18,012 nucleotides of DNA from Clostridiaceae bacterium (GTDB lineage Bacteria; Bacillota; Clostridia; Oscillospirales; Acutalibacteraceae): positions 1-18,012 of the forward strand of contig CAJGCQ010000011.1 of NCBI GenBank assembly GCA_904501875.1. Reading direction: 5' to 3'. The translations under genes and the position numbers were made by a program. The notes beneath the pieces were generated by a model. That model was not told where the DNA came from. It did not search any database and saw only the letters and a program-made list of their open reading frames with translations. Every line of letters starts with the position of its first letter. The stretch's first letter is position 1. Shown here in pieces: positions 14,792 to 18,012 of this stretch.

Positions 14792-15634
14792 ATGAGAGCA
14801 GATGGCAAAAGACTAAGAAACGTCGACCCTATGTATACCGTAGCGGCACATGTTATGAACAAGCGTGTTGACTCTATGAATATGGTCACCCTTGACATTC
14901 CCTACGACCCCATTCAAAATTATCTTAACGAAAAGCGCAAGGAAGGTATCACCATAAGCCATATGGCTGTTATAATTGCGGCTTATCTGCGTACTGCGAC
15001 GGAGTTCCCCCTGCTTAACAGATTTATAGTAAACAGCAAGCCCTACGCAAGGAATGAATTTCCTGTGGCAATGGTAGTGCTTAAATCAGGCGAGTTTGAT
15101 AACGGCACTATGTCAAAGATGTATTTCCAAATGACCGATACCATTCTTGATGTAAACAATAAAATAAACGAATATGTAACATCCAACCGGGAGGTTCCCG
15201 AAAAGAACGGCACCGAAAAGTTGATTAAATTTTTGCTTAGCGTTCCGGGGCTTTTGCGTGTTGGAGTAACTCTCTTCAAGTTCTTGGATAAGCACGGGCT
15301 TCTGCCTAAAATGATTATTGATATGTCCCCCTTCCACAACAGCCTTTGCATATCCAACCTTGCATCTATAAGAACCAATCATATTTACCACCATTGCTAT
15401 GAGTTTGGCACTACAAGCGTATTTATCACAATGGGCAACCTGCGTGAGGTGCCGCGCCGCCACAGCGGTGAAATAGTTTTCGACCGCTGTATTCCCTTGG
15501 GGGTTGTTATGGACGAGCGCATCTGCTCGGGTAGTTATTTTGCTCTGGCTTTCAGGAGAATAAAGCAATATCTCCGCAATCCAAGGCTCCTTGAAACCCC
15601 ACCAAAGGAAGTAAAAGAGGATCCCGGCAAATAA
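14792..15634 (+). CDS. 2-oxoacid dehydrogenase E2-like acyltransferase domain protein without catalytic His
   Basis: A 280-aa stand-alone protein of the chloramphenicol-acetyltransferase/E2 catalytic-domain fold. The CAT-like parts are the early segment MVTLDIPYDPIQNYLNEKRK (31-50), ISHMAVIIAAYLRT (55-68), and the C-terminal strand FGTTSVFITMGNLREV (205-220). There is no lipoyl domain or peripheral-subunit-binding domain. The family active site DHRxxDG reads DERICSG (241-247): the catalytic His is Glu242 and the second Asp is Ser246. It may therefore not be a normal acyltransferase; scaffolding, or a different chemistry, is possible. From memory, related Firmicutes proteins share this DERIC-type motif, which suggests a real family rather than a mutation. 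The ATG has ACGGAG about 7 nt upstream. It has its own promoter and no E1 or E3 gene nearby. Confidence 0.82.
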   Translation: MRADGKRLRNVDPMYTVAAHVMNKRVDSMNMVTLDIPYDPIQNYLNEKRKEGITISHMAVIIAAYLRTATEFPLLNRFIVNSKPYARNEFPVAMVVLKSGEFDNGTMSKMYFQMTDTILDVNNKINEYVTSNREVPEKNGTEKLIKFLLSVPGLLRVGVTLFKFLDKHGLLPKMIIDMSPFHNSLCISNLASIRTNHIYHHCYEFGTTSVFITMGNLREVPRRHSGEIVFDRCIPLGVVMDERICSGSYFALAFRRIKQYLRNPRLLETPPKEVKEDPGK

Positions 15635-15659
15635 ACTTGCCATTTTCCTAAATAAATAC

Positions 15660-15688
15660 TTGATTTCAAGACCATATTGATATAAAAT
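15660..15688 (+). promoter_or_regulatory. Promoter of fba
   Basis: -35 TTGATT (15660-15665), 17 nt spacer, -10 TAAAAT (15683-15688), about 37 nt before the fba ATG. A 5-bp GGCAA/TTGCC stem (15626-15641) over the preceding stop codon may be a weak terminator for the gene upstream. Confidence 0.6.
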
Positions 15689-15724
15689 ATAGATAGATAT
15701 TTTTTTAACAATGGAGGAATTAAA

Positions 15725-16588
15725 ATGTTGGTATCTGCAAAGGATATGCTTAACAAAGCAAAGGCGGGAAAATATGCCGTCGGCCAGTTTAACATCAACA
15801 ATCTCGAATGGACAAAGGCTATACTTCAGACCGCCGAGGAGCTTAAGTCTCCTGTTATTCTCGGTGTTTCCGAGGGTGCGGGCAAGTATATGTGCGGTTA
15901 TAAGACCGTTGTAGGTATGATAAACGGTATGCTCGAGGAGCTTAACATCACCGTTCCGGTTGCTCTCCACCTTGACCACGGCAGCTATGAAGGCGCTAAG
16001 AAATGCATTGAGGCGGGCTTCTCTTCTGTTATGTTTGACGGTTCTCACTACCCGATTGAAGAAAACATCGCAAAGACCAAAGAACTTGTTGAAACCTGCA
16101 ATAAATTAGGGCTTTCACTCGAGGCTGAGGTTGGCGCTATCGGCGGCGAGGAAGACGGCGTTGTGGGCAACGGTGAGGTTGCAGACCCGAAGGAATGCAA
16201 AATGATTGCTGATTTAGGCGTTACTATGTTAGCCGCAGGCATCGGTAATATTCACGGCAAGTACCCCGCAAACTGGGCAGGCCTCAGCTTTGATACTCTT
16301 GCAGAAATTCAAGAGCTTACAGGCACAATGCCCCTGGTTCTCCACGGCGGTACAGGCATTCCTGCCGATATGATTAAAAAGGCTATTTCATTGGGCGTTT
16401 CAAAAATCAATGTTAACACCGAGTGCCAGTTAGCATTTGCCGAGGCTACCCGCAAGTATATCGAGGCGGGCAAAGACCTTGAAGGCAAGGGCTTCGACCC
16501 AAGAAAGCTTTTGGCAGACGGCACAGCCGCTATCAAGGCTACCGTTAAGGAAAAAATGGAGCTTTTCGGTTCTGTCGGCAAGGCTTAA
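15725..16588 (+). CDS. fba: Class II fructose-bisphosphate aldolase
   Basis: Zinc-dependent glycolytic enzyme that cleaves fructose 1,6-bisphosphate to glyceraldehyde 3-phosphate and dihydroxyacetone phosphate, and the reverse in gluconeogenesis. 287 aa, normal for the short bacterial class II enzymes. Visible: VGQFNINNLEW (19-29), the ALHLDHG loop (residues 79-85; catalytic Asp and zinc His), SVMFDGSHYP, EAEVGAIGGEED, and the further zinc ligands in GNIHGKYP and VLHGGTGIP. KINVNTECQ forms the phosphate-binding strand. GatY/KbaY tagatose-bisphosphate aldolases share this fold, but the sequence reads as the standard glycolytic form. ATG start with GGAGGA upstream, own promoter, and a terminator after it, so it is monocistronic. 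Codon use looks biased to frequent codons, consistent with high expression. Confidence 0.95.
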   Translation: MLVSAKDMLNKAKAGKYAVGQFNINNLEWTKAILQTAEELKSPVILGVSEGAGKYMCGYKTVVGMINGMLEELNITVPVALHLDHGSYEGAKKCIEAGFSSVMFDGSHYPIEENIAKTKELVETCNKLGLSLEAEVGAIGGEEDGVVGNGEVADPKECKMIADLGVTMLAAGIGNIHGKYPANWAGLSFDTLAEIQELTGTMPLVLHGGTGIPADMIKKAISLGVSKINVNTECQLAFAEATRKYIEAGKDLEGKGFDPRKLLADGTAAIKATVKEKMELFGSVGKA

Positions 16589-16656
16589 TCCTAAATCCAC
16601 TCAAAGAAGCTGTCCGCAAATGCCACAGCGTCATAAGTAAGTGATTTATGTAGGAT

Positions 16657-16697
16657 ACGGTGTAGCCCTAAAAACGGGGTTGCACCGTTTTTATATT
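16657..16697 (+). terminator. Rho-independent terminator of fba
   Basis: A 12-bp stem (16657-16668 with 16677-16688, two G-U pairs, 8-nt loop) is followed by TTTTTATATTTT. It lies 69 nt after the fba stop codon. Confidence 0.88.
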
Positions 16698-16784
16698 TTA
16701 TGCTACAAAGCGGAATCCCTGCGTGTTTTCCCGTATCTCTTCCATCATAGCAAGGATTTCTTTTTCGGTAGGAATATCTATCAT
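16698..16784 (-). pseudogene. Short minus-strand open frame, possible gene remnant
   Basis: The minus strand encodes a 28-residue frame starting MIDIPTEKEILAMMEE and ending in a stop at 16698-16700. The frame stays open upstream to a TAG at 16814-16812 without a good ribosome binding site, giving about 37 residues in all (ending ENTQGFRFVA). The composition looks protein-like, with amphipathic Glu/Ile/Met pattern, which is unusual for random AT-rich spacer. No function is recognised. It could be the decayed C-terminal end of a lost gene or a chance frame. The rest of 16589-17008 holds the fba terminator, the galE promoter and otherwise plain AT-rich spacer. Confidence 0.35.
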
Positions 16785-16947
16785 ACCGTCAGCAGTAGTG
16801 GAATATATTTCCTATTTTGCAGTCTGCCATAAGATTTTGATAATTGGATTTTTAATTGCAACGCTATTTCTTTGAACTGCCGATTTTTATTAAAGATAAA
16901 ATATAGAGTCAAGGAAAAAATAAATATCACATACCGTCCCTTTTCGC

Positions 16948-16976
16948 TTGACAAAGGGTGGTTTTTGTTATATCAT
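16948..16976 (+). promoter_or_regulatory. Promoter of galE
   Basis: -35 TTGACA (16948-16953), 17 nt spacer, -10 TATCAT (16971-16976), about 32 nt before the galE ATG, with CGGAGGA as ribosome site between. Confidence 0.78.
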
Positions 16977-17008
16977 TAATTAGTAAATTTCTAAACGGAG
17001 GAATACCT

Positions 17009-18012
17009 ATGTCTATACTTACCACCGGTGGCGCAGGATATATCGGAAGTCACACCTGCGTTGAATTAATAAATGCAGGCTACAATGTTGTGGTTGTAGA
17101 TAATCTTGATAACAGCAGCGAAGAGGCCTTAAAAAGGGTCGAAAAAATCACAGGAAAGCCTGTAAAGTTTTATAAAGAGGATGTAAGGGACAAGGAAGCT
17201 CTCCGCAAAATTTTTTCCGAAAACGATATTGAGGCGGTTATCCATTTTGCGGGCCTTAAGGCAGTAGGCGAGTCGGTGCGAGAGCCGGTTATGTACTATG
17301 ACAACAATCTTATCAACACAATCGCCCTTCTTGAGGTTATGAACGAATTTAAAGTTAAAAAAATCGTTTTCTCCTCCTCGGCTACGGTTTACGGCGTTGC
17401 TACCGAAATGCCGCTTGTAGAAGGTATGCCCCTCGGCGCAATTAACCCCTACGGCAGAACAAAGCTCTTTATCGAGCATATTTTATCCGACCTATATGCA
17501 GCGGATAACGACTGGTGTGTAGCTTTGCTTCGCTACTTTAATCCTATCGGTGCCCACAAGAGCGGGCTTATCGGCGAGGACCCCAAGGGTATTCCTAATA
17601 ACCTTATGCCCTATATTTCTCAGGTTGCGGTTGGAAAGCTTGAAAAACTCCATGTTTTCGGTAATGATTATAATACGGTTGACGGCACCGGCGTGCGTGA
17701 CTATATCCATGTTGTTGACTTAGCCGTAGGTCATGTTAAGGCTATTGAATGGGCGCTTAAAAATAAGGGCTGTGAGGCGATAAACTTAGGCACAGGCAAT
17801 GGCACAAGCGTAATCGAGCTTAAGGACGCCTTCCAAAAGGCAAGCGGAATCGAAATTCCCTTTGTTATTGACCCCCGCCGCCCGGGCGACCCTGACGAGG
17901 TTTACGCTAACGCCGATAAGGCGAAAAAGCTCCTCGGCTGGACTGCAAAGTACGGCATTGATGAGATGTGCGAGGACACCTGGCGTTGGCAGAAAAACAA
18001 CCCCAACGGTTA
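17009..18012 (+). CDS. galE: UDP-glucose 4-epimerase, cut at the right edge
   Basis: NAD-dependent short-chain-dehydrogenase-fold enzyme that interconverts UDP-glucose and UDP-galactose, for the Leloir pathway and for making galactosyl units of surface polysaccharides. 334 codons plus two bases are present. The Rossmann motif is TGGAGYIGS (6-14), VVDNLDNSS follows the second strand, FSSSATVYG (121-129) and YGRTK (148-152) give the catalytic Ser/Tyr/Lys set, and RYFNPIGAH, GTGVRDYIHVVDLA and INLGTGNGTSV are standard GalE segments. The end, WRWQKNNPNG, matches the usual GalE C-terminus, so only a few residues should be missing. ATG start with CGGAGGA upstream; own promoter. No galK or galT is adjacent within the window. 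Confidence 0.95.
   Translation, partial: MSILTTGGAGYIGSHTCVELINAGYNVVVVDNLDNSSEEALKRVEKITGKPVKFYKEDVRDKEALRKIFSENDIEAVIHFAGLKAVGESVREPVMYYDNNLINTIALLEVMNEFKVKKIVFSSSATVYGVATEMPLVEGMPLGAINPYGRTKLFIEHILSDLYAADNDWCVALLRYFNPIGAHKSGLIGEDPKGIPNNLMPYISQVAVGKLEKLHVFGNDYNTVDGTGVRDYIHVVDLAVGHVKAIEWALKNKGCEAINLGTGNGTSVIELKDAFQKASGIEIPFVIDPRRPGDPDEVYANADKAKKLLGWTAKYGIDEMCEDTWRWQKNNPNG

Noticed and set aside
15113..16048. 311-codon open frame on the minus strand
   Set aside because: It runs antisense through the E2-like gene and fba, has no ribosome site, and its sequence is low-grade; both plus-strand genes are clear.
16589..17008. CRISPR, tRNA or small regulatory RNA in the longest spacer
   Set aside because: No direct repeats, cloverleaf or extra promoter-terminator pair was found besides the fba terminator and galE promoter.

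Overview
This window reads as ordinary chromosome of a low-to-moderate GC Gram-positive bacterium, most likely an anaerobic Clostridia member of the Ruminococcaceae/Oscillospirales or Lachnospiraceae type. The evidence is: strong purine-rich Shine-Dalgarno sites (GGAGG, AAAGGAG) with frequent TTG and GTG starts; SigA-type promoters (TTGACA/TATAAT with 17-18 nt spacers); a T-box leader in front of ileS; and the synteny rsmD-coaD-coiled-coil gene and ClpP/TepA-like-ftsK. TGA is used as a stop. I see no tRNA, rRNA, CRISPR array, insertion sequence or prophage gene.

Layout. (1) 1-3538, minus strand: an operon for a divergent type IIA topoisomerase, ParE-like then ParC-like; the latter runs off the left edge. 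(2) 3607-3729: a nested inverted repeat containing the ilvE terminator. (3) 3728-4914, minus: ilvE with its promoter and a leader that looks like a transcription attenuator. (4) 4962-10369, plus: rsmD, coaD and a coiled-coil protein, then an ileS gene behind a T-box riboswitch, then a small membrane protein. A bidirectional terminator (10376-10411) separates this from (5) 10410-14576, minus: ClpP/TepA-like protease, FtsK/SpoIIIE translocase and a ComEC-type metallo-beta-lactamase protein, from one good promoter. (6) 14683 to the end, plus: three genes with individual promoters: an E2-acyltransferase-like protein lacking the catalytic His, class II fructose-bisphosphate aldolase (fba), and galE, which reaches the right edge.

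Most genes are housekeeping: chromosome topology and segregation (topoisomerase, FtsK), translation (RsmD, IleRS), CoA synthesis (CoaD), branched-chain amino acid metabolism (IlvE), glycolysis (Fba) and sugar-nucleotide metabolism (GalE). IlvE and IleRS both concern branched-chain amino acids and both have leaders that look like attenuators, which suggests amino-acid-responsive control.

I did not find a clear undescribed defence or mobile system. The points most worth a second look are the variant T-box bulge before ileS, the E2-like protein without its catalytic His, the divergent topoisomerase active-site motifs, the nested inverted repeat at the ilvE end, and the possible ilvE attenuator.
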